From positions 93,951 to 157,950 of the forward strand of contig UQCF01000003.1 of assembly GCA_900539465.1 (NCBI GenBank): a DNA stretch of 64,000 nt, given 5' to 3'. A program made the translations under genes and the position numbers. Below the pieces are notes generated by a model, which was not told the DNA's origin, did not search any database, and worked only from the letters and a program-made list of their open reading frames with translations. This stretch comes from an uncultured Ruminococcus sp. (GTDB lineage: Bacteria; Bacillota; Clostridia; Oscillospirales; Acutalibacteraceae). Position 1 is the first letter of the stretch, and each line of letters starts with the position of its first letter. Shown here piece after piece: positions 15,977-24,112 of the stretch.

Positions 15977-17419
15977 TTGCGCCTTACAAAGCTTCTTGAA
16001 AATGTTGAGGTCAAAAATTCATTTTCGGATTATGACATAAGCGAAATAATTACGGACTCGCGCAAAGTGACCGAGGGCTGTGTATTTGTTTGCATAAAGG
16101 GCAGAGAATTTGACGGTCACTCCGCCGCACTTGAAGCCGCCGAAAAAGGCGCGAAAGCGATAATCTCGGAGCGGCAGACCGGTGCGCCTAACGAAATACT
16201 TGTAAGCAGCACAAGAGAGGCACTTGCAAAAATGAGCTCTTCGTTTTACGGCGAACCGTCAAAAAAAATGAAGCTCATAGGCGTAACGGGCACAAACGGC
16301 AAAACTTCGACAACGCACATGATTAAAAAAATTCTCGAATACTGCGGCAAAAAGACGGGGCTTATCGGCACGGTAAGTTATATGGCAGGCGGAGAGATGC
16401 TCTCTTCCGCCTCTTTGACAACGCCCAAGCCGCAGGAGCTTCACAGAATTTTTAAAAGCATGGCAGAAAGCGGATGCGAATACTGCGTTATGGAGGTTTC
16501 TTCGCAGGCGCTCGCGCAGGGAAGATGTATCGGGCTTGAATTTTCCGCCGCCGTGTTCACCAATTTAACTCAGGATCATCTCGACTACCACGGCACAATG
16601 GAGAATTACGCAAACGCCAAAGCAAAGCTTTTTTCGCAGTGCAAATGCGCTGTGCTGAATAAAGACGACAGCCGTTTTGACTTTATGAAAAACGCCGTTC
16701 TGTCGGGCGATATAATCGGTTACTCAAAAAAGGATAACCGGGCAGATTATTTTGCGGATAATATCCACCTCGGCAAAGCGGAATGTGAATATATATTATA
16801 TACAAAAGGCAAAACATATAATGTAAGAATAGACATTCCCGGTGAATTTACGGTTTATAACTCGCTCGCCGCGATAAGCTGCTGTTCCGCGCTCGGGATT
16901 GATACCGTCAGATGTGTGAAAGCGCTTGCCGAAACAGGCGGCGTACCGGGAAGAGCGGAAGTGCTCAAAACCGACACACCGTATACAATTATAATAGACT
17001 ATGCCCATTCGCCGGACGCGATAGAAAATATCCTTTCCTCCGTAAGGCAGTTTGCCAAAGGGCGCGTCATTGCGCTTTTTGGCTGCGGCGGTGACAGAGA
17101 CAAAACAAAACGTCCGCTGATGGCTCAAAAAGCGGCGGAAAATGCGGATTATCTGATAATAACATCAGACAATCCGCGAACAGAAAACCCAAATGAAATA
17201 ATAGAAGACATTATCCCCGGCATAAACGGCAAAGGTACGTCCTGCGCCATAATATCGGACAGGACGCAGGCGATTGATTATGCAATAAAAAACGCCCGTG
17301 AGGGCGATGTGATTGTTCTCTGCGGCAAAGGGCACGAAACATACCAGATAATCGGCGATGAAAAAATCCACTATGACGAGAGAGAAATCGTAAAAAGAAT
17401 TTTAGATAAACATAAATAA
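15977..17419 (+). CDS. murE: UDP-N-acetylmuramyl-tripeptide synthetase MurE (meso-DAP type)
   Basis: MurE adds the third amino acid to the UDP-MurNAc dipeptide. The 480-residue protein has the Mur ligase P-loop GTNGKT (105-110), the middle-domain NLTQDHLDYHGTMENY motif and DYAHSPDAIENIL at about 341. The substrate-selecting motif is DNPR (398-401), the form diagnostic for meso-diaminopimelate rather than lysine. This agrees with the asd-dapA-dapB operon at 28-31 kb. The start is TTG 15977, 7 bases after GAGGGGG. It stands alone, away from the mra/mur cell-division cluster. Confidence 0.95.
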   Translation: MRLTKLLENVEVKNSFSDYDISEIITDSRKVTEGCVFVCIKGREFDGHSAALEAAEKGAKAIISERQTGAPNEILVSSTREALAKMSSSFYGEPSKKMKLIGVTGTNGKTSTTHMIKKILEYCGKKTGLIGTVSYMAGGEMLSSASLTTPKPQELHRIFKSMAESGCEYCVMEVSSQALAQGRCIGLEFSAAVFTNLTQDHLDYHGTMENYANAKAKLFSQCKCAVLNKDDSRFDFMKNAVLSGDIIGYSKKDNRADYFADNIHLGKAECEYILYTKGKTYNVRIDIPGEFTVYNSLAAISCCSALGIDTVRCVKALAETGGVPGRAEVLKTDTPYTIIIDYAHSPDAIENILSSVRQFAKGRVIALFGCGGDRDKTKRPLMAQKAAENADYLIITSDNPRTENPNEIIEDIIPGINGKGTSCAIISDRTQAIDYAIKNAREGDVIVLCGKGHETYQIIGDEKIHYDEREIVKRILDKHK

Positions 17420-17423
17420 AAAG

Positions 17424-17472
17424 AGCTGTAATTCACAAACGGCAGTTAAAACCACCGACATGAATTACAGCT
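17424..17472. repeat. Hairpin repeat copy A, convergent terminator of murE and the HAD gene
   Basis: A perfect 12-bp inverted repeat (AGCTGTAATTCA / TGAATTACAGCT) with a 25-base interior lies between two convergent genes. Read on the minus strand it ends in CTGCCGTTTGTGAATTACAGCT, nearly identical to the ends of the elements at 48682-48730 and 58027-58079. A short T-rich tract follows on the plus side (TTCTTTT), so it can terminate murE. Confidence 0.75.
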
Positions 17473-17477
17473 TTCTT

Positions 17478-18119
17478 TTATATGCTTAAAATATCCTTTG
17501 CGCAGGAGACTATATATTCTGCGCCGACGGATTTCAGCGTTTCTTTGTCTCTGAAGCCCCAAAGCACGCCGATGCACTTTAAATCGGCATTATGCGCCGT
17601 CATAACATCAACGTCGGAGTCGCCGATAAAAATTGTACTGCTCTTTTCGGCATTCAGCTCACTCATTGCAATACCGAGTGCGGCAGGGTCGGGCTTTGAA
17701 GCAAGTCCGTCTCTGTGGCCGACAACACAGTCAAAAAGTGTGCCGAAATATCTCTCTATAAGCTCTTTTGCGGCGTCTTCGTTTTTGTTTGTGACAACGC
17801 CTGTTTTGCAGCCCTTGCTTTTCAGTTCCTTTAACATATCAATTATGCCAGGATACGGTGCGGTATTGTCGTTAAGGTGCACAATGTAGTGCGATTTGAA
17901 AATTTCAAGTGCTTTGCTCTCGTCCGCTTCGTCCGTACCCTTGGGTACGGCGCGTTTTATGAGCATTGCAATTCCGTTGCCGACAAAACGTCTGACCTCA
18001 TCTTTAGAGTGCGTGGGGTAGCCCATTTGCTCCATTGCATAGTTTGTGGAATTTTTTAAATCCTCAAGCGTATTCAGAAGTGTGCCGTCAAGGTCAAAAA
18101 TATATGTACCGTATTTCAT
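17478..18119 (-). CDS. HAD-superfamily hydrolase, phosphoglycolate phosphatase-like
   Basis: This 213-residue enzyme carries the four HAD motifs: FDLDGTLLNT (nucleophile Asp near residue 9), VVTNK, KPDP and IGDSDVDVMTAHNA. The cap domain is of the Gph/PpaX type. Substrates in this subfamily range from phosphoglycolate to pyrophosphate and sugar phosphates, so the exact reaction is undetermined. Its ATG directly abuts the fumC stop codon, indicating translational coupling at the end of a four-gene unit. Confidence 0.88.
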   Translation of the reverse strand: MKYGTYIFDLDGTLLNTLEDLKNSTNYAMEQMGYPTHSKDEVRRFVGNGIAMLIKRAVPKGTDEADESKALEIFKSHYIVHLNDNTAPYPGIIDMLKELKSKGCKTGVVTNKNEDAAKELIERYFGTLFDCVVGHRDGLASKPDPAALGIAMSELNAEKSSTIFIGDSDVDVMTAHNADLKCIGVLWGFRDKETLKSVGAEYIVSCAKDILSI

Positions 18120-19484
18120 TTATACCATCTCTTCCGGGTGAAAAACTTTATCGAACTCCTCCGCCGTCAAAAAGCCGAGCTCAACGCAAGCCTCTTTTAA
18201 AGAAATATTGTCTTTAAAAGCTTTTTTGGCTGTTTTTGCGGCATTGTCATATCCTATATACGGATTGAGCGCGGTAACAAGCATCAAAGAGTTGTGAAGA
18301 TTTGCGCTCATTTTTTCTCTGTTTGCTTTTATTCCGACAGCACAGTTATTATTAAACGAAATTATCGCGTCGGAAAGAATCCTTGCCGACTGCAAAAAGT
18401 TATAGGCGCAGACGGGCATAAAAACATTCAGCTCAAAATTGCCCTGAGACGCCGCCAGACCTACCGCAACATCGTTTGCCATAACCTGCACCGCAACCAT
18501 TGTCACAGCCTCGCACTGGGTCGGGTTGACTTTGCCGGGCATAATCGAACTGCCCGGTTCGTTTTCGGGAATAAAAATCTCACCGAGTCCGCATCTCGGA
18601 CCGCTTGCGAGCCATCTTATATCGTTTGCGATTTTCATAAGATTCGCCGCCATTGCCTTTATCGCACCGTGGGCAAAAACGATTGCGTCTTTTGATGTGA
18701 GCGCGTGGAATTTATTGTTTTCGCTCACAAAATCCTTGCCGGTTATTCCGCTGACCTTTTCCGCAACCTTTTCTGAGAATCCCGCGGGTGCGTTAAGCCC
18801 CGTGCCGACCGCCGTGCCGCCGAGTGCAAGCTCTTTGAGATTCGGCAAAGCCGCTTTTAGCATATCGCAGGTTTTCTCAAGCATTGTTCGCCAGCCGCTT
18901 ATCTCCTGCGAAAATTTTATGGGCGTCGCGTCCTGCAAATGCGTGCGTCCGCTTTTTACAACATCGGCGTTTTCTTCTTCAAGTCTTTTAAAAGTCTCTA
19001 TAAGCTTTTGCGCCGCAGGGATAAGAGAATCTTCTATGCTTATAACCGCGGCAATGTGCATTGCCGTGGGGAAAGTATCGTTTGAGCTTTGCGACATATT
19101 GACGTCGTCATTGGGATGAAGCAGTTTTTTGCCCGCAAGCTCGTTGCCTCTGTTGGCTATTACCTCGTTCGCGTTCATGTTTGACTGCGTACCGCTGCCC
19201 GTCTGCCACACGGCAAGAGGGAAATGCGGTGAGAGACTGCCGTCTATAACCTCGTCGCAGGCTTTGCTTATATAGGCATACTTCTCGTCCGAGAGCCTGC
19301 CGAGCTCGTTATTCGCCCCTGCCGCCGCCTTTTTTAAAATGCCGAAAGCATGAACAATTTCGCGCGGCATTTTTTCTTCGCCTATTTTAAAATTCTGATA
19401 GCTTCTTTGAGTTTGCGCACCCCAGTATTTATCTGCCGGGACAAGCATCTCACCCATTGAATCTTTTTCTGTTCTGTATTGCAT
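18120..19484 (-). CDS. fumC: Class II fumarate hydratase
   Basis: FumC interconverts fumarate and malate without an iron-sulfur cluster and is therefore oxygen-stable. The 454-residue protein has the superfamily signature GSSIMPGKVNPTQCEA, the SGSGTQSNMNANEVI region and the HPNDDVNMSQSSND segment that discriminate fumarase from argininosuccinate lyase and adenylosuccinate lyase. It is also distinct from aspartase by overall sequence, although that call rests on recognition rather than alignment. It lies 12 bases downstream of the leucine-rich repeat gene, with which it is likely co-transcribed. Confidence 0.93.
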   Translation of the reverse strand: MQYRTEKDSMGEMLVPADKYWGAQTQRSYQNFKIGEEKMPREIVHAFGILKKAAAGANNELGRLSDEKYAYISKACDEVIDGSLSPHFPLAVWQTGSGTQSNMNANEVIANRGNELAGKKLLHPNDDVNMSQSSNDTFPTAMHIAAVISIEDSLIPAAQKLIETFKRLEEENADVVKSGRTHLQDATPIKFSQEISGWRTMLEKTCDMLKAALPNLKELALGGTAVGTGLNAPAGFSEKVAEKVSGITGKDFVSENNKFHALTSKDAIVFAHGAIKAMAANLMKIANDIRWLASGPRCGLGEIFIPENEPGSSIMPGKVNPTQCEAVTMVAVQVMANDVAVGLAASQGNFELNVFMPVCAYNFLQSARILSDAIISFNNNCAVGIKANREKMSANLHNSLMLVTALNPYIGYDNAAKTAKKAFKDNISLKEACVELGFLTAEEFDKVFHPEEMV

Positions 19485-19496
19485 GGTAACCGTCCT

Positions 19497-20432
19497 TTAA
19501 TTATTTGCCGTTTCGCATTTGATTTCGTTTTTTTCGGCATAGCTCTCTGCCGCCGAGCCGGAATCTGTGATTATTTTAAAATCGCCGGTGTTTTCGCCGT
19601 TCTCACCGCTGCCCATGCCGGGAAACGCAAGCGAGCCTATCTGCGTAACATTTTTTGAAATATACATCTGTTTTAAATTTTCACAGCCGAGGAATGCGCC
19701 GTCGCCGATTTTTGTCACGTTATCGTGAAGAGTTACGCGCTGAAGCGATTTACAAATCAAGAAAGCCGCCTGCGGAATTTCGGTAACGCCGTGAGGAACG
19801 GTGAAGGTCGCAAGCTCGTCATGACCCGTGAAAAGATACGCGGTCAGTTTTTTGAGCGTTGACGGGAAGGTGTAGTTTGAAAGGTCGGCATTGCTGCTTA
19901 TCCAATAAGCGGTTGTATAGCCTTTGTCATATAAAATTCCGTCTTTCATAACAAAGTTTGCTCCGTCTTCTATTGCGGGCGAAGTAAGCGCAGAACAATA
20001 AAGAAACGCTGCGTCTTCCAATTTTTCGACAGAAGCGGGGATATTTATATCCGCAAGACTTTTGCAGTTATAAAAGCAGGAATTGCCTATACTTTTAACG
20101 CTGTTTCCGATTTTTACTCTTTCAAGTTTTTCGCAGTTTGCAAAAGCTTTTTCGCCGACAGAAGTAACGGTATCGGGTATCTCTACGGATGTGATGTCTG
20201 TTTTTGCAAAAGCAGACTGTGCAATTTGAACAACCGTTTTGCCGCGTATTTTTTTAGGGATTATAATGTTTACGGAATCACCGTTATAAGCGGTTATCTC
20301 TACCGTACCTGATTTTGTGCCGTCCGAAAAATCAAAATCGGTCTTCATATATTTTGTATAGCCGAAAATTCCGCCTGCGCACAGTGCGAGAACCGCGACG
20401 ATAAATATTATAACTTTAAGTGCGTTTTTCAT
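19497..20432 (-). CDS. BspA-type leucine-rich repeat surface protein
   Basis: The 311-residue protein has an N-terminal membrane anchor (about residues 5-27) and then tandem LRR_5 repeats of about 23 residues, with recurring phrases such as 'VEIPDTVTSVGEKAFANCEKL', 'VKIGNSVKSIGNSCFYNCKSL' and 'VTLHDNVTKIGDGAFLGCENL'. These repeats build a curved binding surface found in many gut-bacterial adhesins, but no ligand is predictable. Its position between a sugar isomerase and fumC in one unit is unexpected. It has no visible sortase motif; the N-terminal segment probably keeps it in the membrane. Confidence 0.88.
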   Translation of the reverse strand: MKNALKVIIFIVAVLALCAGGIFGYTKYMKTDFDFSDGTKSGTVEITAYNGDSVNIIIPKKIRGKTVVQIAQSAFAKTDITSVEIPDTVTSVGEKAFANCEKLERVKIGNSVKSIGNSCFYNCKSLADINIPASVEKLEDAAFLYCSALTSPAIEDGANFVMKDGILYDKGYTTAYWISSNADLSNYTFPSTLKKLTAYLFTGHDELATFTVPHGVTEIPQAAFLICKSLQRVTLHDNVTKIGDGAFLGCENLKQMYISKNVTQIGSLAFPGMGSGENGENTGDFKIITDSGSAAESYAEKNEIKCETANN

Positions 20433-20448
20433 AGCTGTTTCTCCCGTT

Positions 20449-21315
20449 TTATAAAGCTTTTATCATGGCGTTTAAATTATCAAGTCCTATTTTTAAGGCT
20501 TTGATATTGTCCTCCATGCCCTCAAACTCAATGCTGACATATCCGTCATAGCCCGAATTTTTAACAACTCTCAGGCAGCCGAGCACGGGAACATTGCCCT
20601 GACCGAGTATCGCTCCCCTTAAAAACGTGCCGCCTCTTGTCATAAAAAATCCCTCTCCGGGGTTAAATTCACTGCCGCTTTTAATATGAAAATCCTTAAC
20701 ATGCACATGCTTTATAAACGGCGCGGCTCTGCCTGCCGCCTTTTGCGGCTCATCGTCCGCACAAAGGAAGTTGCCTATATCAAGAAGCCAGCCGAAATTT
20801 TTGTCACCGACCTCGCCTATGAGCCTCTCTACCCTCTCGCTCTCTTGACAAAACTGACCGTGATTTTCCACCATGGTCTCTATGCCTTTTTCTTTTGCGT
20901 ATCTCGTAACGCAGCCGCAGCCCTCCGCCAAAATCGGAAGCGCGTCGTCAAAGGTTTTAAAAGAGCGCTCTTTTCCTTTATATCCGACTGTCGCGTCATG
21001 TCTCATGCCGCCCGCGCCGAGAATTTTTGCAATATCGACCTTGCGGCAAACACGCTCAATCTCTTCTTCGAGGGAATCGCAGTTTAAAAAATCCGCAGAA
21101 ACGGTGTAATTCACTATCGGCAAAGAGTATTTTTCGCTCTCTTCTCTCAAGACCGAAGCAAACTGCGCCTCGCTCATGCCGTTCGGAACATCGAGGTCTA
21201 TGTATTCAATAGCTTCAAAGCCCAGTTCTTTTGCTTTTTTGATTATATCTTTCTGGCTCGTGCCCGTCTCTTTCATATAAGAGCAAAAGCTGTAACTGCT
21301 CACACAGGTTTTCAT
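20449..21315 (-). CDS. Sugar phosphate isomerase/epimerase (AP endonuclease 2 family)
   Basis: This 288-residue TIM-barrel protein belongs to the xylose-isomerase-like family. Expected metal ligands are visible: an ETMVENHGQF strand (Glu and His), LLDIGNFLCADDEP (Asp/Asn), HVHVKDFHIK (His) and a C-terminal SIEFEGMED (Glu). Family members isomerise or epimerise free sugars, inositols or hydroxypyruvate; the substrate is not assignable. It leads a four-gene minus-strand unit (isomerase, LRR protein, fumC, HAD phosphatase) from the promoter at 21343-21371. Confidence 0.85.
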   Translation of the reverse strand: MKTCVSSYSFCSYMKETGTSQKDIIKKAKELGFEAIEYIDLDVPNGMSEAQFASVLREESEKYSLPIVNYTVSADFLNCDSLEEEIERVCRKVDIAKILGAGGMRHDATVGYKGKERSFKTFDDALPILAEGCGCVTRYAKEKGIETMVENHGQFCQESERVERLIGEVGDKNFGWLLDIGNFLCADDEPQKAAGRAAPFIKHVHVKDFHIKSGSEFNPGEGFFMTRGGTFLRGAILGQGNVPVLGCLRVVKNSGYDGYVSIEFEGMEDNIKALKIGLDNLNAMIKAL

Positions 21316-21342
21316 AAGCGCCCTTCTTTCACTGTTTTGTTA

Positions 21343-21371
21343 ATTTTAGCACACGGCTCGCATATTTTCAA
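21343..21371 (-). promoter_or_regulatory. Promoter of the isomerase-LRR-fumC-HAD unit
   Basis: Minus strand: TTGAAA (21366-21371), 17-base spacer, TAAAAT (21343-21348). Confidence 0.65.
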
Positions 21372-21420
21372 TAATAAAAACGGCATTTCACGCTATAAAA
21401 ATGTATGATTAAATGTTTTT

Positions 21421-21461
21421 TATGTATAAATATTGACATTTTATGCATATAGGAGTATAAT
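21421..21461 (+). promoter_or_regulatory. Promoter of the amino-acid ABC operon with an overlapping ARG-box-like operator
   Basis: TTGACA (21433-21438), a 17-base spacer and TATAAT (21456-21461) form a perfect promoter. The 18 bases at 21421-21438, covering the -35 element, match the ArgR box consensus (WNTGAATWWWWATTCANW) with two mismatches. An overlapping inverted repeat ATGTATAAA-N9-TTTATGCAT (21422-21448) is also seen. Repression by ArgR is inferred, not shown. Confidence 0.65.
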
Positions 21462-21501
21462 GACCGCATTCTAAAAAAATAATATTTCGGAGGAAAAGAA
21501 A

Positions 21502-22386
21502 ATGAAAAAGATTTTATCACTCGTTCTTTGCGCAGTGCTCACGCTCAGCATTTTTGCTTTTGCGGGCTGCGGAAAAAAAGATGACGGCAAAGCAGACGGC
21601 GACAAGGCAACCGCACAGGCTGTTAAACTCGTCAACATTAACCTCACAGACGAAGAATATGCTTTCGGCGTTGACAAAAATCAGCCCGAGCTTCTTGAGA
21701 AGACCAACGCTTTTATCAAAAAGATAATGGCTGACGGCACATTCAACGCAATCTGCGACAAATATTTTGCAGACGGCACGCCCACCGCGGTTGAGAGCGC
21801 AGTTTATGACGCAAACAAAGACCAGCTTGTTGTTGCAACAAACGCAGCTTTTGAGCCGTTTGAGTATACTCAGGGCGACAAATACTACGGTATCGACATG
21901 GAAATCGCAGCTCTTCTTGCAAAAGAGCTCGGCAAAGAGCTTGTTATCAACAACATGGAATTTGACGCCGTATGCACATCGGTAGGTCAGCACAAGTGCG
22001 ACATCGCAATGGCAGGTCTTACAGTATCCGAAGACCGTAAAACCGCTGTTACATTCACAGACTCTTACTACAAAGCATCTCAGCAGCTTATAGTTAAGGG
22101 CGACGACACAACCTTTGACAACTGCAAAACCAAAGAAGATGTTGAGAAAATTCTCAACGGTCTTGACAGCACAAACATCATCGGCACGCAGAAGGGCACA
22201 ACCGGTATGTCTTATGTTGAGGGCAGTGAAGACCTCGGATTTGCAGGTCTCAAGGCTCAGTGCAAGAAGTACACATCGGGCTCTCTTGCGGTTCAGGATC
22301 TTATAAACGGCAATATCACTTATGTTCTTATTGACGCAGCTCCCGCAGCAAACATTGTTAAGGCTGTTAACGCTGTTGCCGCTTAA
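21502..22386 (+). CDS. Polar amino-acid ABC transporter substrate-binding lipoprotein, apparently circularly permuted
   Basis: A lipoprotein (signal with FAGC lipobox, Cys23) of the SBP_bac_3 family, 294 residues. The order is unusual. Residues about 41-89 (with EEYAFGVDKNQPELLEK and IKKIMADGTFNAICDKYF) are what normally ends such a protein. A linker (90-108) then leads to the normal beginning (VVATNAAFEPFEY, about 111-122), the central regions IDMEIAALLAKELGK and AGLTVSEDRK, and GTQKGTTG. The protein stops at about the point where that C-terminal tail should follow. It is the first gene of the transporter operon and has a strong GGAGG site. The ligand is probably a polar or basic amino acid. 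Confidence 0.9.
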   Translation: MKKILSLVLCAVLTLSIFAFAGCGKKDDGKADGDKATAQAVKLVNINLTDEEYAFGVDKNQPELLEKTNAFIKKIMADGTFNAICDKYFADGTPTAVESAVYDANKDQLVVATNAAFEPFEYTQGDKYYGIDMEIAALLAKELGKELVINNMEFDAVCTSVGQHKCDIAMAGLTVSEDRKTAVTFTDSYYKASQQLIVKGDDTTFDNCKTKEDVEKILNGLDSTNIIGTQKGTTGMSYVEGSEDLGFAGLKAQCKKYTSGSLAVQDLINGNITYVLIDAAPAANIVKAVNAVAA

Positions 22387-22413
22387 AGATAAAATACAAA
22401 TCAAATAAATCAG

Positions 22414-22446
22414 AGCCTCATCGTCCTTAAACCGTGCGGTGAGGCT
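22414..22446 (+). terminator. Intercistronic hairpin between binding protein and permease genes
   Basis: A 10-bp stem (AGCCTCATCG / CGGTGAGGCT with one wobble pair) followed by only TTT. Such weak terminators or 3'-protective hairpins commonly give more binding protein than permease. Confidence 0.55.
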
Positions 22447-22467
22447 TTGCAGTTAAAGGAATTTATT

Positions 22468-23178
22468 ATGGGAAATTTTGATAAAAAGGTCGAAATATTC
22501 TGGCGCATCTTTTGGGAGCGCGGCGGTGTTAACCAAGTTGTTTTGGGCTTGCAGAACACGCTTTTGATAGCCGTATCCGGTCTTTTGATAGGCATAGTTA
22601 TCGGTACGCTCATAGCCACGGCAAGAACCATGCCGAAATATAAGCTTGTGCCGAGAATACTCAACGGTATATGCGGCTTTTATGTAAGCGTATTCAGAGG
22701 AACGCCGATGGTTGTTCAGCTGCTTATATTTTACTATGTTCTTCTGCCGCTCCTCGGCTCAAAGATGACGGGCGTTCAGGTTTCGATGATGGTATTCGGG
22801 CTCAACAGCGGCGCTTATATTTCTGAAATTATGCGCGGCGGTATTCAGTCTGTTGACGGCGGTCAGATGGAGGCAGGCAGAGCCTTGGGTCTCCCCTTCT
22901 CAGCGTCAATGCTTAAAATAGTTATCCCTCAGGCAGTCAAAAACATTTTGCCCACGCTCGGCAACGAGTTCATAACCCTTATTAAAGAGACGAGCGTTGT
23001 AAGCTTTGTCGGTGCAACCGACCTTTATGTTGCATTCAGCTACATAGGCAGCAACAGCTATGAATTTATGGTGCCTTATCTTGTAATGGCGGCTATATAC
23101 ATAGTTCTTGTTCTTATTATTTCGCTGTTTATTAAAATTATGGAAAGGAGTCTGAAGAAGAGTGATAGACGTAATTGA
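22468..23178 (+). CDS. Polar amino-acid ABC transporter permease
   Basis: The 236-residue inner-membrane subunit has about five transmembrane segments (first near residues 30-52), the HisM/GlnP-type segment GLQNTLLIAVSGLLIG, a FRGTPMVVQL motif and the EAA loop (GGQMEAGRALGLPFSASMLKIVIPQAVK) that contacts the ATPase. The start is ATG 22468 with AAAGGA 7 bases upstream, rather than the TTG 21 bases earlier. The product is expected to form a homodimer, because no second permease is present. Its 3' end overlaps the ATPase gene by 17 bases. Confidence 0.95.
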   Translation: MGNFDKKVEIFWRIFWERGGVNQVVLGLQNTLLIAVSGLLIGIVIGTLIATARTMPKYKLVPRILNGICGFYVSVFRGTPMVVQLLIFYYVLLPLLGSKMTGVQVSMMVFGLNSGAYISEIMRGGIQSVDGGQMEAGRALGLPFSASMLKIVIPQAVKNILPTLGNEFITLIKETSVVSFVGATDLYVAFSYIGSNSYEFMVPYLVMAAIYIVLVLIISLFIKIMERSLKKSDRRN

Positions 23179-23974
23179 CCTTGTTAAAGATTTCGGCGGC
23201 AACACGGTTCTTGACCATATAAGCACAACAATAAATCAAGGCGAAAAAGTCGTTATCATCGGTCCCTCCGGCTCCGGTAAATCCACATTTTTAAGGTGCC
23301 TAAATTGTATGGAAGATCCTACCTCCGGCAGCATCTTTTTTGACGGTGTAGACATTGCAGACCCCAAGGTTGACATAAACATTCACCGCCGCAAAATGGG
23401 CATGGTTTTTCAGCAGTTTAACCTTTTTAACAACAAAACGGTTATAGAAAACATCATGCTCTCCCCTGTGTATGTTGCAAAAAAGCAGCTTGCGGCAGAC
23501 AAAAGAAACAATCTTCTTCACAAGCTCGGCTCAAAAAAGCATGAACTGAAAAAAGACTTGCCGAGCAAAAAAGAAATTATTGCTCAAAAAAGAGAAGAAG
23601 CGCTCGCACTTTTAAAAAGAATAGGCCTTGAGGACAAGGCGGATGTTTACCCCTCCACCCTCTCCGGCGGTCAGAAGCAGCGTGTTGCGATAGTAAGGGC
23701 AATGGCGATGAACCCCGACGTTATTCTTTTTGACGAGCCGACATCGGCTCTTGACCCCGAAATGGTAGGCGAAGTTCTCGATGTTATGAGAAACCTTGCC
23801 GAAACCGGCATGACAATGGTAATAGTCACTCACGAAATGGGCTTTGCCAAAGAGGTCGGAACGCGTCTTTTATTCATTGACGAGGGCAAAATAATTGAGG
23901 ACAGAAACCCGAAAGAGTTTTTTGAAGACCCCCATTCCGACAGAGCGAAAGAATTTCTTTCAAAAGTGTTATAA
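23162..23974 (+). CDS. Polar amino-acid ABC transporter ATP-binding protein
   Basis: The 270-residue cytoplasmic ATPase has Walker A GPSGSGKST, the Q-loop MVFQQFNLF, signature LSGGQKQR, Walker B VILFDEPTSALDPE and the H-loop VTHEMGF. It is about 25 residues longer than typical GlnQ-type subunits. The extra part is a lysine-rich, likely helical stretch between the Q-loop and the signature (roughly residues 105-135, including LGSKKHELKKDLPSKKE). The start is GTG 23162, inside the permease gene. With the two preceding genes it forms a complete importer; a terminator follows. Confidence 0.95.
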   Translation: MIDVIDLVKDFGGNTVLDHISTTINQGEKVVIIGPSGSGKSTFLRCLNCMEDPTSGSIFFDGVDIADPKVDINIHRRKMGMVFQQFNLFNNKTVIENIMLSPVYVAKKQLAADKRNNLLHKLGSKKHELKKDLPSKKEIIAQKREEALALLKRIGLEDKADVYPSTLSGGQKQRVAIVRAMAMNPDVILFDEPTSALDPEMVGEVLDVMRNLAETGMTMVIVTHEMGFAKEVGTRLLFIDEGKIIEDRNPKEFFEDPHSDRAKEFLSKVL

Positions 23975-23975
23975 A

Positions 23976-24016
23976 AATGCAGCGGCTTTACCGATAAGGT
24001 TGAGCCGCATTTTTTG
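23976..24016 (+). terminator. Terminator of the ABC transporter operon
   Basis: Stem GCGGCT-TACC / GGT-AGCCGC flanked by AAATG and CATTTTTT, directly after the ATPase stop codon. Confidence 0.8.
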
Positions 24017-24056
24017 TCAAAAGTCAAAACGTTTTTATATAAATTTTATTCGGAAA

Positions 24057-24085
24057 TTGAAAATCAAGCCAAAATATGATATTAT
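24057..24085 (+). promoter_or_regulatory. Likely promoter of the lipase-like gene
   Basis: TTGAAA (24057-24062), 17-base spacer, TATTAT (24080-24085). Confidence 0.6.
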
Positions 24086-24112
24086 CAAATCGAACAAAAA
24101 GGAGGCGGTTTA

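Noticed and set aside
21517..22404. A 295-codon minus-strand frame opposite the binding-protein gene
   Set aside because: It is Cys/Val-rich with no recognisable domain, has no ribosome site, and mirrors the codon bias of the real gene.
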